DNA of 64,000 bases from [Ruminococcus] lactaris ATCC 29176 (GCF_025152405.1 NZ_CP102292.1:1922001-1986000); one strand, 5' to 3'; numbered from the stretch's first letter, positions 34,002-44,250 are shown. Made by a program: numbers and translations. Notes: a model not told the origin generated them from the sequence alone.

Positions 34002-36308
34002 TCAGCCTGTCGTTCTTTCTATATCAATGACATTTTCAATCTGCCTTAACTTTTTAATTACCCGGTTCAGCTCCTCACGTCCATGGACGATAAAGCCCAT
34101 ATCCATCGTTGCGGTTCCTTTTTTACTCGTTCTCGTATTCATGGACTTTACATCGATCTTTTCTTCCGTAAATACTTTTGTGATATCCAGAAGAAGTCCT
34201 CTTCTGTCGTCTGCATAAAGCTTCAGCTCTGCAAGATACTGCCCTCCCTCTTCCGTATCACCCGGATCTTCCCATTCGGCAGTGATCAGACGGGATCTCT
34301 CTGCCGCAGACAGATTGATCACATTGACGCAGTCTGTCCTGTGGATAGACATACCTCTTCCTCTCGTAACAAAACCGACGATCTCATCTCCCGGAACCGG
34401 ATTGCAGCACTTGGAAAAACGCACTGCCATATCATTGATTCCCTTGACAACAATTCCGCTCTTGGATCTGGCAATATGCACTTTCTGCTTATTTGCCTCA
34501 GAAATCTTCTCCAGGATATTTTCATCCGTGATCTCTTTCTTATGATCCTTTTCATATTCTTCCAGCAGACGGTTTACAACCTGACCTTCCTTCAGTCCGC
34601 CATGTCCGATTGCTGCAAGCACCGCATCCCAGTCACGGAACCCATATTTCCGCTGAACGATCTGCTCGTATTTCGGCTTCAGTATATTGACAAGATCTAT
34701 AGATTTACTGCGGCAGTAATTGCCGATCAGTTCCTTTCCACGGATAATATTATCTTCTTTAAATTCTCTTTTAAACCACTGGTTGATCTTATTCTTCGCC
34801 TGCGTACTTTTTACAATATTCAGCCAGTCTCTGCTTGGTCCTTTGGAATTCTGGGACGTCAGGATTTCGATCCTGTCACCATTCTGGATCTTATAATCAA
34901 TATTTACAAGCCGTCCATTCACTCTCGCACCGATCATTTTATTACCGACAGCACTGTGGATCGCATAAGCAAAATCCACCGGTGTGGAACCATTCGGCAG
35001 ATTCTTGACATCTCCGTTTGGTGTAAAGCAGTAAACATCCTCCTGGAAGAGATCCAGATCCCCTTTCAGCAGACTTAAGAACTCCCGGTTATCCGACATA
35101 TCTCTCTGCCACTCCAGGATCTGACGCAGCCAGTTCAGCTTCTCTTCCTGGGAATTCAGGCCCTTGGCATTACTTCCTCCGGTTTCTTTGTATTTCCAGT
35201 GTGCCGCAATACCATATTCTGCTGTCTTATGCATCTCCTCTGTCCGGATCTGGATTTCAAACGGCTGTCCTGCCGGTCCCATCAGTGTCGTATGAAGAGA
35301 CTGGTACATATTTGCCTTTGGCATGGCGATATAGTCCTTGAATCTTCCCGGAATCGGAGTATACATCTCATGGATCACTCCCAGTGCGGCATAACAGTCC
35401 TTCACTGAGTCCACAATGATCCGCACAGCGAACAGATCATACACCTGATCCAACGTCTTATTCTGGTTCACCATCTTCTTATAAATACTGAAGAAATGCT
35501 TCACTCTTCCATAAACCTTGGCTTTGATCGATGCATTTTCCATATGCTTTGAAACTTCCGCAACGATCTGCTGCACAAATTCTTCACGCTCTGTCTTGCG
35601 GGCATTCAGATCCTTTACCAGTTGATAGTATACTTCCGGCTGATAATATTTTAAAGAAAGATCATCCAACTCCGTCTTGATCTTGGAAATACCGAGTCTC
35701 TGTGCAATCGGTGCATAGATATCCATCGTCTCACGGGCCTTTTCTTTCTGCTTCGCCTCGGTCATAAATTCCAGAGTCCGCATATTATGAAGACGGTCTG
35801 CCAGCTTGATGATAATCACACGGATATCCTTTGCCATTGCCAGGAACATCTTTCTTAAGTTCTCTGCCTGTACTTCCAGTTTATCCTGTGAATAACTCAA
35901 CTGCCCTAACTTCGTGACTCCGTCTACGAGCAATGCGACCTCTTCCCCAAACTCACGCGTAATATCATCCAGCGTCATCTCCGTGTCTTCCACTACGTCA
36001 TGCAGCATACCGGCAACGATCGTCTCTTTATCCATCTCCAGTTCAGCAAGAATGATCCCGACCCACAAAGGATGGATAATATATGGCTCTCCTGACTTGC
36101 GTACCTGATCTTTATGAGCTTCTTTTCCGATACGGTATGCCTTTTCGATCATTGTAATATCCGCTGACGGATGATACTTACGTACCCGGGCAATCAGTGC
36201 CTGGTACAACTGTTCCGGATCCTGGTAATCTTCTGGTGCTTTCACCGCATGTCCATCCACCATTTCAAGATTTTTATTCAGCTCTTCATACTCCAGAGTG
36301 CCTGCCAT
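34002..36308 (-). CDS. rel: Bifunctional (p)ppGpp synthetase/hydrolase
   Basis: This 768-residue Rel protein makes and degrades the stringent-response alarmones. Order of domains: HD hydrolase (ML HDVVEDTEMT, about 80-200), synthetase (RFKDYIAMPKANMYQSLHTT, about 250-370), TGS (DLFQEDVYCFTPNGDVKNLP, about 410-470), the conserved helical/zinc-finger region (FSKCCNPVPGDEIVGFVTRG) and a C-terminal ACT domain. The RFKD motif is of the Gram-positive Rel type. I chose the ATG at 36308 after AAAGGGGA. The usual apt gene between recJ and rel is absent here. Confidence 0.96.
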   Translation of the reverse strand: MAGTLEYEELNKNLEMVDGHAVKAPEDYQDPEQLYQALIARVRKYHPSADITMIEKAYRIGKEAHKDQVRKSGEPYIIHPLWVGIILAELEMDKETIVAGMLHDVVEDTEMTLDDITREFGEEVALLVDGVTKLGQLSYSQDKLEVQAENLRKMFLAMAKDIRVIIIKLADRLHNMRTLEFMTEAKQKEKARETMDIYAPIAQRLGISKIKTELDDLSLKYYQPEVYYQLVKDLNARKTEREEFVQQIVAEVSKHMENASIKAKVYGRVKHFFSIYKKMVNQNKTLDQVYDLFAVRIIVDSVKDCYAALGVIHEMYTPIPGRFKDYIAMPKANMYQSLHTTLMGPAGQPFEIQIRTEEMHKTAEYGIAAHWKYKETGGSNAKGLNSQEEKLNWLRQILEWQRDMSDNREFLSLLKGDLDLFQEDVYCFTPNGDVKNLPNGSTPVDFAYAIHSAVGNKMIGARVNGRLVNIDYKIQNGDRIEILTSQNSKGPSRDWLNIVKSTQAKNKINQWFKREFKEDNIIRGKELIGNYCRSKSIDLVNILKPKYEQIVQRKYGFRDWDAVLAAIGHGGLKEGQVVNRLLEEYEKDHKKEITDENILEKISEANKQKVHIARSKSGIVVKGINDMAVRFSKCCNPVPGDEIVGFVTRGRGMSIHRTDCVNVINLSAAERSRLITAEWEDPGDTEEGGQYLAELKLYADDRRGLLLDITKVFTEEKIDVKSMNTRTSKKGTATMDMGFIVHGREELNRVIKKLRQIENVIDIERTTG

Positions 36309-36491
36309 ATCGACTTCCCCTTTCACTCATCCTTTGTATCTGAATCTGTACACCAGATTATCTGCTTTTGGGTACATTTCAACTTAATATCATTAAGTAT
36401 AACACCATTTTCCCCATTTTCAAACAACAACTTCCAACTGTTGTGCAATTTGAGCATATTGCACGTGAAATTCCGATAATTCACTCTTTCA

Positions 36492-38204
36492 TTACTGATA
36501 ATTTACAATTTCAAGCTGAATACTTCTTTTTCCCATATATTCGTTGATCTTCGGGTAAAAAGTCAGAGGCATTACTTTTCTTTGTTCCATCACTTTCAGG
36601 CAGTCTTCTACATCTCCGAAATAAATCCCATCCATCTGCATGCCTCGTTCATTTCTCAGCCTGCACTTTAATACATTCCGGTTCTTTCCAAAGATCCTCG
36701 GATCGATCACACTGAGATTTCTTTCCGCAAATTTAGGCTTTTCATTTCCCATGCCAAAAGGCTCTAATCTTTTCAGTTCTGCGATCAGGTTCTCATCAAT
36801 ATATTCAAACGGAAGGCATAAATCAATCGATACCCGCTCCTGCATATCCTCCTCTGTCAGTTGTGCCAGTTCATTGATCTTCTTTCTGAATAATCCAATC
36901 TTTTCCTCAGGCAGAGAAAGACCGGCTGCCAGTTTATGTCCGCCGAACCGGGTGAACAGTTCCGCACACCGGTTCATCTCTGCAAACATATCATATGCTT
37001 CAATGGAACGTCCTGATCCTTTTGCTCCATTTTCTGTCTTTGTCAATACGAAAGTCGGACGATAATAACGTTCTTTCAGTCTTCCTGCAATGATCCCGGC
37101 AATACTTTCATGGCAGTCCGGCAGATAGACAACCAGGACACAGTCTTCCTTCAGAGCGGAAGTTTCAATCATTTCAACTGCCCGTTCCACACCTTTTTCT
37201 GTCATTTCCTTCCGGCTTTCATTGAGTGCTTTCAGATCTTCTGCCATCATCACTGCTTCTCTGCGTCCCGGTGCATTGAGCAGTTCCAATGCTCTTTTTG
37301 CCGTATCAAGTCTTCCACAGGCATTGATACATGGACCGATGACAAAACCAATATGATAGGTATTCAGATTTTCCACATCGATTCCAGTACATTCAAACAA
37401 TGCCTTCAGCCCTTCATTTTTCGTCTTTTTCAGCATTTCCAGACCCGTCCTGACAAAAATCCTGTTCTCTCCTGTCAGATTTACCACATCGCCGATCGTA
37501 GCGATCGCGACATTCTCGATCAGATATTCTGCTTTTGCCGGATCCATCTCCAGTTCCTCCAGCAATACCCGCACCAGTTTATAGGCAACCCCTGCTCCGC
37601 AAAGCTCTTTATATGGATAATTGCAGTCTTTCTGATGTGGATCGATCACCGCATCTGCTGCGGGGATCTGATAAATGCGAACACCATTTTCTTCTTTAAA
37701 TTTCACTTCATGATGATCCGTCACGATCACCGTCATCCCTTTTTCTTTTCCATATGCAATCTCCTCAATTGCCGCGATTCCATTATCACAGGTGAGGATC
37801 GTATCAACCCCATCCTGGTATGCACGGTCAACTAATGCCCGGTTCAGACCATAGCCATCTTTGATCCTGTGCGGAATATCTGTATCCACATCCGCACCTG
37901 CCAGTTCCAGTCCTTTCTGCAAAATATAAGTAGAATTCACCCCATCAATATCATAATCACCTATGATGCGGATTTTTTTCTCTTCTGCAATCTTCTCTTT
38001 CAAAATTGAAACCGCACATTCCATATCTTTCATCAGCCGTCCGTCATAAAGATCTTCTGGTGTGCCATTCAGATACAGATTGATTTCCTCATCTGTCCTG
38101 ACTTCCCGGTTTCTCATGATCCTTGCGATTACTGTGGAAACTCCATATTTCCTGGCAATTCCGTTGAAATCTGCTTTTTTCATATTGATAAACCACTTTG
38201 CCAT
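36492..38204 (-). CDS. recJ: Single-stranded-DNA exonuclease RecJ
   Basis: This 570-residue DHH-superfamily nuclease digests single-stranded DNA 5' to 3' in repair and recombination. The DHH core shows IRIIGDYDIDGVNSTYIL, VDTILTCDNGIAAIEEI and VIVTDHHEVK. The DHHA1 domain has GSGRSIEAYDMFAEM and FGGHKLAAGLSLPEE, followed by an OB-like C-terminus. Lys, Asp and His ligands look intact. It starts after CAGGAGAA and lies between secDF and rel in the standard clostridial arrangement. Confidence 0.93.
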   Translation of the reverse strand: MAKWFINMKKADFNGIARKYGVSTVIARIMRNREVRTDEEINLYLNGTPEDLYDGRLMKDMECAVSILKEKIAEEKKIRIIGDYDIDGVNSTYILQKGLELAGADVDTDIPHRIKDGYGLNRALVDRAYQDGVDTILTCDNGIAAIEEIAYGKEKGMTVIVTDHHEVKFKEENGVRIYQIPAADAVIDPHQKDCNYPYKELCGAGVAYKLVRVLLEELEMDPAKAEYLIENVAIATIGDVVNLTGENRIFVRTGLEMLKKTKNEGLKALFECTGIDVENLNTYHIGFVIGPCINACGRLDTAKRALELLNAPGRREAVMMAEDLKALNESRKEMTEKGVERAVEMIETSALKEDCVLVVYLPDCHESIAGIIAGRLKERYYRPTFVLTKTENGAKGSGRSIEAYDMFAEMNRCAELFTRFGGHKLAAGLSLPEEKIGLFRKKINELAQLTEEDMQERVSIDLCLPFEYIDENLIAELKRLEPFGMGNEKPKFAERNLSVIDPRIFGKNRNVLKCRLRNERGMQMDGIYFGDVEDCLKVMEQRKVMPLTFYPKINEYMGKRSIQLEIVNYQ

Positions 38205-38314
38205 CTGTCATTTTCTCCTGTTCTTCACTTAAACGAACAGAAGCCCGTCCGACTTTACTGCCGGAACAGGCTTCCTGTGAATATCTGCCATAAAGCAGGC
38301 TGAAACTTCAATGC

Positions 38315-40705
38315 TTATTTATTTTTCTTTTTCTTATCTTTAAAGGATTTTTTCTTCCCTTTTTTCTTGCCGCTCTTTGCAGTATTTCCATCAGCCGGAG
38401 CTTCGGAACTATCTACCTGTTCAGCCTTCTTTGTATCAGCAATGGCTTTTGTTCCGTTAGAAACTGTGGCAGCCTTTGCACCGATCTTCGTCTTCATTAC
38501 ATACCAGAGTGCACCGGTAATGCATACAGATGTATAAGCACCACATACGATACCTACCATCAGAGGTGCTGCAAATTCTTTGATGGAGCTGACACCAAGG
38601 ATATAAAGTACAACAACCATGATAAATGTCGTAATATTGGTATAGAGTGTTCTTGTCAGTGTCTGCGTAATGCAGCGGTTTACAAGATCCTTCAGATCTT
38701 CTGCCTTGGACTTCGTCTTCAGCTCTTCTCTGATACGGTCAAAGATAACGATCGTACCATTGATAGAATATCCTACGATTGTAAGCATAACCGCAATGAA
38801 TGTATTTCCGACAGATACTCTTGCGATCACATAGAATCCAAGAACTACCAGTACGTCATGTACCAGTGCAATGACAGCACTTGTCGCAAACCGGATATCC
38901 TTGAAACGGAACCAGATATAAAGCAGCATACAGATCGTAGCAATGATCACAGCAATGACTGCATCCACACGCATCTCAGAACTTACTGTGGAACTGATAT
39001 TTTCAGTTGCAATATCTTTTGTCTCAACACCATAATTCTCATTCAGATAAGATGCGAGAGCCTCTCTCTTTGTCAGATCCAGCGTCTGCGTCTTAAATAC
39101 AACCTGGTTCGTTCCCTTTACCGTCTGAACCTGGATATTCTTATCTCCGGTGATCTCTTCCATACTCGGGATCATATTTTTATCGATCTCATCAAGAGTA
39201 TATTCTTTATCAAATGTAACATTCGTGGATGTTCCTCCGACAAAGTCAAGGCTGTAGTTCATTGCCCCGATTCCCCTTGCATGGTTCACGCCCATCATGA
39301 CCGGTCCGCACAGGCAGAGGATGATTGACAGAACAAAGAAGATTTTCTTCTTTCCAAGGAAGTCAAATGGTTTACGTTCTTTCAGATGTCTTCCGTAAGC
39401 TTTTACATTATGGATACCAGCTCCGTAGAAAGAGAAAATGATCAGTCTCGTGATCACCAGTGCTGTAAACATGGAGATTACGATACCAAGTGCCAGTGTC
39501 TGTGCAAATCCCTTGACAGATCCACTTCCGCGAAGCCACAGCACACCTGCTGCGATCAGCGTTGTCACATTTCCATCAATGATGGCTGACATTGCTTTAT
39601 GGAAACCGGATTTCAATGCTGCATGAACAGACTTGCCGGCTGTAAGTTCTTCTTTCACACGTGCGAAAATAATTACGTTCGCATCCACCGCCATACCAAT
39701 ACCAAGGATGATACCGGCAATACCAGGCAATGTCAGTGTAATATCAAATGCATTCAGGAGAAGCAGTGTGATCTCTGTATAAAGCAGCAGTGCCATACTG
39801 GCTGCAAGTCCCGGAAGAAGATATACCCAGCACATGAAAATACATACCAGTGCAAGACCAATTGCACCGGCGATCAGGCTTGTGCTTACTGCTTCCTGAC
39901 CAAGCTGTGCTCCTACTACTTCTGAACTCAGCTCTTCCAGTTCTACATTCAGACCACCGATACGGATCGTAGACGCAATATTATCCGCCTCTTCATAAGT
40001 CATAGAACCCGTGATCTGTGCTTTTCCATTCTCAATTACCGTATTAACTTTCGGCACACTGATCAGTTCGCCATCATAATAGATTGCAATCGTATCATTG
40101 CTGTTATTAACAGCTTCCTGGGTTGCCTCTTTGAACTTTTCAGCACCTTCTGTTGTCAGTTCCAGATCCACACCGTACTCTTTACTTCCAGTCGTGGAAT
40201 CAGAGATCTGTCCGGCAGAAGCAGTCTTTACTTCTGATCCGGTCAGTACGATTGAGTCGCTTTCTTTGAGTTCGTCGATTGTCTTATTCAGCACATAACC
40301 CGAAGAACCAAGCGTATAGTTCTCTTCACCGGCACTGTTCTTATGCTTGATAAAGTAAAGTGAACCCGGCTGTCCCAGTTCTTCCAGGATCGCATTTGCA
40401 TCATTTACTCCAGGGATCTCAATACTGATACGGTTATCTCCTACCTGATAAGCCTGAGCCTCTGTACTGTACTGTTCTACACGCTTCTGCAGCTTGTATA
40501 CAGTATCATCCATGTCCTTCTGGGACGGATTGTCTCCCTTAACCTGATAAGTGATACTTACACCACCTTCAAGATCAAGGCCGAGATTGATGTTCTTCGC
40601 AGCTCCTGTTCCTTTCAGGTCAACACCATACATACAAGATACTCCAAAGAGTACCGTTACGGCAATGACGAGGAACAGGCTGAGAAAACTTTTACCTTTT
40701 TTCAT
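38315..40705 (-). CDS. secDF: Fused protein translocase subunit SecDF
   Basis: This 796-residue membrane protein joins SecD and SecF, which use proton motive force to help SecYEG export proteins. SecD starts with a transmembrane helix and NLGLDLEGGVSITYQV. The conserved pore region is GIILGIGMAVDANVIIFARVKEEL. SecF begins near residue 450 with NYSLDFVGGTSTNV and contains GYSINGTIVIFDRIREEL. Twelve hydrophobic segments are expected and roughly seen. A lysine-rich tail ends the protein. It lies 16 bases before scfB in the reading direction. Confidence 0.95.
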   Translation of the reverse strand: MKKGKSFLSLFLVIAVTVLFGVSCMYGVDLKGTGAAKNINLGLDLEGGVSITYQVKGDNPSQKDMDDTVYKLQKRVEQYSTEAQAYQVGDNRISIEIPGVNDANAILEELGQPGSLYFIKHKNSAGEENYTLGSSGYVLNKTIDELKESDSIVLTGSEVKTASAGQISDSTTGSKEYGVDLELTTEGAEKFKEATQEAVNNSNDTIAIYYDGELISVPKVNTVIENGKAQITGSMTYEEADNIASTIRIGGLNVELEELSSEVVGAQLGQEAVSTSLIAGAIGLALVCIFMCWVYLLPGLAASMALLLYTEITLLLLNAFDITLTLPGIAGIILGIGMAVDANVIIFARVKEELTAGKSVHAALKSGFHKAMSAIIDGNVTTLIAAGVLWLRGSGSVKGFAQTLALGIVISMFTALVITRLIIFSFYGAGIHNVKAYGRHLKERKPFDFLGKKKIFFVLSIILCLCGPVMMGVNHARGIGAMNYSLDFVGGTSTNVTFDKEYTLDEIDKNMIPSMEEITGDKNIQVQTVKGTNQVVFKTQTLDLTKREALASYLNENYGVETKDIATENISSTVSSEMRVDAVIAVIIATICMLLYIWFRFKDIRFATSAVIALVHDVLVVLGFYVIARVSVGNTFIAVMLTIVGYSINGTIVIFDRIREELKTKSKAEDLKDLVNRCITQTLTRTLYTNITTFIMVVVLYILGVSSIKEFAAPLMVGIVCGAYTSVCITGALWYVMKTKIGAKAATVSNGTKAIADTKKAEQVDSSEAPADGNTAKSGKKKGKKKSFKDKKKKNK

Positions 40706-40721
40706 CTCTCATTTTCCTTTC

Positions 40722-42116
40722 TTACTTGTCTGCCAACGCAGCTTTTATCATGATCGCACATTCCACACGCTTTCTTTCCATCTCGCAGCTCACTTCATAT
40801 GTATCATTGATGGTATGGTGGAACTTGTAAGAATTTGCCATACAGCCACCACTGCAGTAAAACCTTGCAAAGCAGGTCTTACAGCTCTCTTTCGAGTAAA
40901 CGCTGCATCCGCGAAATTCTTCCGCAATCTCCGGTTTCACAATGCCCTCATCGACATTTCCCATGAGGAACTCTTCCTGGCCTACAAACTGATGACACGG
41001 ATACAGATCTCCCCACGGTGTCACAGCCAGGTATTCGGTTCCGGATCCACATCCGGAAAGACGCTTCGACACACACGGACCTCCTTCAAGGTCGATCATA
41101 AAGTGGAAGAAATTGAATCCTCTTCCGCTCTTTTCCCTGTCGATGATCATCTTTGCCAGTCTGTCATATTCTTCAAAGATCTGTGGAAGATCTTCTTTCT
41201 GGATTGCATATGGATCTGTATCTTCCCCGACAACCGGCTCAATCGATACCTGCTCAAATCCAAGATCTGCAAAATGCTCCACATCTTTTGAAAAATCAAG
41301 ATTATTTCTTGTAAATGTACCACGTATATAATATTTCTGCTGATTCCGGCTCTCTGCCAGTTTCTGGAACTTCGGAACGATCAGATCATAACTTCCCTTT
41401 CCATTTCTGAACGGACGCATCCGGTCATTGACTTCCTTTCGTCCGTCAAGACTCAGCACTACATTATCCATCTCACGGTTCACGAACTCCTGTACTTCCT
41501 CATTCAGAAGTACACCATTGGTTGTCAGTGTAAAACGGAAATGCTTATCATACTGCTTCTCCAGCTCTCTTCCATAAGCAACCAGTTCCTTGACAACCTT
41601 CCAGTTCATCAGAGGTTCACCGCCAAAGAAATCTACTTCAAGATTTCTTCTGCTTCCTGAATTTGCCACCAGGAAATCCAGTGCTTTCTTTCCCACTTCA
41701 TAGGACATCAAAGCACGTCTTCCGTGGTACTCTCCTTCTTCTGCAAAGCAGTACTGACAGGCAAGGTTGCAGTCATGTGCGATATGCAGACATAACGCCT
41801 TGACTACGGTTTTTCTCTGCTTGACAATACCGATTAAATTTTCATAAATATCCTTTGTAAAGAGTCTTCCCTGCTCTGTCAGCTCTGTCACCGCATCCAG
41901 AATATCCTTCAGGTCTTCCTCCGTATATCTGTCCCCGAGCTTTTCTTTCAACACCGTTTCCGTCTCCGGTGCCTTCAGCGTCTCCGGTGTATGTTCTGCG
42001 TTCATTTCATTCAGGACTGCAATCACATCATAAGCTTCCTGATCCACTACATGAACTGCACCACTGTTCACATCAAGAACGATATTATATCCATTATTCT
42101 GATACTGATGTATCAC
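40722..42116 (-). CDS. scfB: Radical SAM/SPASM maturase of SCIFF peptide
   Basis: This 464-residue enzyme installs thioether crosslinks in the SCIFF peptide encoded just upstream. A leader-binding N-terminal domain (about 1-100) is followed by the radical SAM motif HDCNLACQYCFAEEG (near residues 110-124). The C-terminal SPASM domain contains CGSGTEYLAVTPWGDLYPCHQF and CKTCFARFYCSGGCMANS, supplying auxiliary Fe-S ligands. The start is a GTG at 42116 preceded by GTGAGGT. Position between scfA and secDF is the conserved clostridial pattern. Confidence 0.95.
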   Translation of the reverse strand: MIHQYQNNGYNIVLDVNSGAVHVVDQEAYDVIAVLNEMNAEHTPETLKAPETETVLKEKLGDRYTEEDLKDILDAVTELTEQGRLFTKDIYENLIGIVKQRKTVVKALCLHIAHDCNLACQYCFAEEGEYHGRRALMSYEVGKKALDFLVANSGSRRNLEVDFFGGEPLMNWKVVKELVAYGRELEKQYDKHFRFTLTTNGVLLNEEVQEFVNREMDNVVLSLDGRKEVNDRMRPFRNGKGSYDLIVPKFQKLAESRNQQKYYIRGTFTRNNLDFSKDVEHFADLGFEQVSIEPVVGEDTDPYAIQKEDLPQIFEEYDRLAKMIIDREKSGRGFNFFHFMIDLEGGPCVSKRLSGCGSGTEYLAVTPWGDLYPCHQFVGQEEFLMGNVDEGIVKPEIAEEFRGCSVYSKESCKTCFARFYCSGGCMANSYKFHHTINDTYEVSCEMERKRVECAIMIKAALADK

Positions 42117-42167
42117 ACCAATACCTCACTTTCTGTATTTTATAACTTTCCCTTAAGACAAGCATAA

Positions 42168-42189
42168 GGCAGCGACTCTCATCGCTGCC
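42168..42189 (-). other. Hairpin between scfA and scfB
   Basis: GGCAGCGA and TCGCTGCC form a perfect eight-base-pair stem in the short scfA-scfB gap, without a T-run. It may stabilise the scfA end or lower scfB expression relative to the precursor. Confidence 0.6.
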
Positions 42190-42219
42190 CTCCCTTCAAG
42201 ATTCCGGGTCAATGCCGCA

Positions 42220-42363
42220 TTATTTTCTGTTCTCGCAAGTCTGGTTTCCTACTGTACAGGATGTCTTGCATGCTGACTGACAGGATGTCTGGCACTCACC
42301 GCATCCGCCTTTTTTTACTGTATGATTCAGTGTCTGAGTATTCAGCGTCTTAATATGCTTCAT
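42220..42363 (-). CDS. scfA: SCIFF ribosomally made precursor peptide
   Basis: This 47-residue peptide has a leader-like N-terminus, MKHIKTLNTQTLNH, and a core with exactly six cysteines at positions 21, 24, 28, 32, 36 and 43, matching 'six cysteines in forty-five residues'. The adjoining radical SAM enzyme is expected to link Cys sulfur to a residue alpha-carbon. A GGAGGAAT site precedes the ATG. SCIFF is nearly universal in Clostridia, yet its function is unknown. The ORF is too short for most automatic calls. Confidence 0.96.
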   Translation of the reverse strand: MKHIKTLNTQTLNHTVKKGGCGECQTSCQSACKTSCTVGNQTCENRK

Positions 42364-42494
42364 TTCTATTCCTCCTCTATCGAACATATTGCTTTTGCTA
42401 TTATAGCATAAGGCGGTGCTTTTTTAAAGAGTTTTTTCCTCTTTTACAGAATCAGGAACATTTTCAATTTAGCTTTTACAGAATCACTCAGCAA

Positions 42495-42881
42495 TCAGGA
42501 AACCATTCCTCCCAGCATTCCTCCACCTGCACATAAAAGAAGTGTTGTAAGAAGGCTTCCCATTTCAGCCTGCAGTGAATGATAGATTCCAAAAGAGATC
42601 AGCATCAGCAGCCCCCAGTACAGCACTCCTGTCAGAAGTCCCCACAGGAATTTATGCGTCATGGAAAGTTTCCCCATTACAAATCCTCCTGAAAACGTTG
42701 CGATTACGTAGATCAGGATCACTCCAATATTTACCTTCTGTTCACTCAGCCCCATCTTATAAAGCAGAAGCGTCAGGATAAGTAAAAAGATGCCGGTAAC
42801 AACATACGCAATAAGCAACGATTTCACCATATCTGACGCCGTCTTTTTCAACTGAAACTGATTCTCATTTTTCCTGTCCAT
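42495..42881 (-). CDS. TIGR04086 family membrane protein
   Basis: This 128-residue protein has four hydrophobic segments (SLLIAYVVTGIFLLILTLLL, VILIYVIATFSGGFVMG, WGLLTGVLYWGLLMLISFG and LLTTLLLCAGGGMLGGM). It matches the small membrane proteins found beside the SCIFF locus in Clostridia. GGGAGGAGA precedes the ATG. Its function is not known; the conserved position suggests a link with SCIFF or with protein export, but that is inference from neighbourhood only. Confidence 0.85.
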   Translation of the reverse strand: MDRKNENQFQLKKTASDMVKSLLIAYVVTGIFLLILTLLLYKMGLSEQKVNIGVILIYVIATFSGGFVMGKLSMTHKFLWGLLTGVLYWGLLMLISFGIYHSLQAEMGSLLTTLLLCAGGGMLGGMVS

Positions 42882-42973
42882 CTGTCTCCTCCCGGGTTTC
42901 TCATAAACTACAGTACTCTCTCCAACTGCTATAGTTTATGAGCTGATCCCCGAAATTATGACATCGGATCATC

Positions 42974-43513
42974 TTATCCCATCTGCCTTCCCAGAAAATC
43001 TGCTGCCCCCTGAGCCATTTTCTCATCCAGCTCAGGATTTTTCTTTTCTTCTTTTTCCAGAAGCAGCACAGCCCCTGTCACATCGCCTCCACTGATGATG
43101 GGGCAGATTGTCTCCAGACAGAACTCTCCCATCCCCTGTACCGCCTGAACATAGTGCTTCTCTCCTATTTTCGCAGTACGTTGCTTTCGCTCCTGTATCA
43201 TATGCTCCAGTTCTTCACTGATATACTGCCCTTTCAGCTCTCTGCTCCCTGCCCCCGACGCTGCAACCACCTGATCCAGATCGGTAATGCAGACGGTACA
43301 ACCCAGTGTTCTTGCAATACTCTCTGCTAAAATAGCTGCATTCGCCCCCAGTTCTCCCACCGGGGAATACTTTTTTAAAATAATCTTTCCTTCTCTGTCT
43401 GTAAAAATTTCAAGCGGATCGCCTTCCCTGATCCTCAGTGTCTTTCTGATTTCTTTTGGCACGACAACCCGTCCAAGATCGTCGATCCGCCTGACTATCC
43501 CTGTCGCTTTCAC
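42974..43513 (-). CDS. spoVT: Stage V sporulation protein T (AbrB-type regulator)
   Basis: This 179-residue transcription factor has an N-terminal swapped-hairpin AbrB domain, ATGIVRRIDDLGRVVVPKEI, and a C-terminal GAF-like domain (about 56-178). In spore formers SpoVT tunes sigma-G dependent genes during late sporulation. Length and both domains match. The start is a GTG at 43513 with TTGGAGGAA upstream. Its presence is one reason to see the host as a spore former. Confidence 0.92.
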   Translation of the reverse strand: MKATGIVRRIDDLGRVVVPKEIRKTLRIREGDPLEIFTDREGKIILKKYSPVGELGANAAILAESIARTLGCTVCITDLDQVVAASGAGSRELKGQYISEELEHMIQERKQRTAKIGEKHYVQAVQGMGEFCLETICPIISGGDVTGAVLLLEKEEKKNPELDEKMAQGAADFLGRQMG

Positions 43514-43607
43514 AAATATTTTCCTCCAATTCCATACCTCGGCATGAATCTTTCCACGCTTTTGCTATATATTAGTTTTGGAGTTAGTATGTGGAAATCA
43601 TGGGGGA

Positions 43608-44198
43608 TTATACAAGAATATTTCCCTTTTCTATATTCTCCCGGAGCAGTTGATTGATCACTTCATATAATCTCACTGATCCCTTCTGTGTCTTACTCTG
43701 TCTGCCGTATACCTGCTCTGCCGTCACTTGATGCTCTCGCCAGTCCGCACCACCATTACTGTTATTTAAAAGCAGAGGCTGAAGATTATCCATTGCATGT
43801 GCAAATTTTGATTCCGCACTTTCATACGCTTCAAACTCATCAAATAATGCAATCATCTCTTCTTTCTGTTCCGATGGAAGAAGTGAGAAGATTCTTTCCT
43901 TTGCAGTATCTTCTCTTGCTTTCTGCGTCTTCAGATTTTCAGCATCATACGCATAAGTATCACCTGCGTCAATCTCCACAATATCATGGATCAGGCACAT
44001 CAGCATCACCCTTGCAATATCTATCTCTTCATTTGAATATTCTCTTAACAGATATGCCATGATTGCCATATGCCATGCATGCTCTGCATCATTTTCATTT
44101 CTTCCGTGTCCTGAAAGATGCGTCTGACGGAAAATATTTTTTTCCTTATCAATCTCCAGTACAAACTCTAACTGCTGCTTTAATCTTTCATCTGTCAT
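43608..44198 (-). CDS. HD domain phosphohydrolase (YfbR-like)
   Basis: This 196-residue cytosolic protein has the HD metal site spread over NDAEHAWHMAIMAYLL, MCLIHDIVEIDAGD and a later Asp in KFAHAMDNLQPLLLN. These motifs are typical of 5'-deoxynucleotidase YfbR and relatives that hydrolyse nucleoside monophosphates. GGAGGAG precedes the ATG. It marks the last clearly native gene before the GC-rich island. Substrate assignment is by family only. Confidence 0.88.
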   Translation of the reverse strand: MTDERLKQQLEFVLEIDKEKNIFRQTHLSGHGRNENDAEHAWHMAIMAYLLREYSNEEIDIARVMLMCLIHDIVEIDAGDTYAYDAENLKTQKAREDTAKERIFSLLPSEQKEEMIALFDEFEAYESAESKFAHAMDNLQPLLLNNSNGGADWREHQVTAEQVYGRQSKTQKGSVRLYEVINQLLRENIEKGNILV

Positions 44199-44250
44199 GT
44201 TCGGTCTCCTCCATGTGCATTGATTTAATCTGACTTTTCTGATTTCTTCA

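Noticed and set aside
36327-36491. Missing apt gene between rel and recJ
   Set aside because: The gap is only about 165 bases with no coding remnant; the gene may simply lie elsewhere, so I do not report a pseudogene.
38225-38290. Hairpin GAAGCC...GGCTTC between secDF and recJ
   Set aside because: Pairing is real but there is no T-run and the genes are probably cotranscribed, so calling a terminator is not justified.
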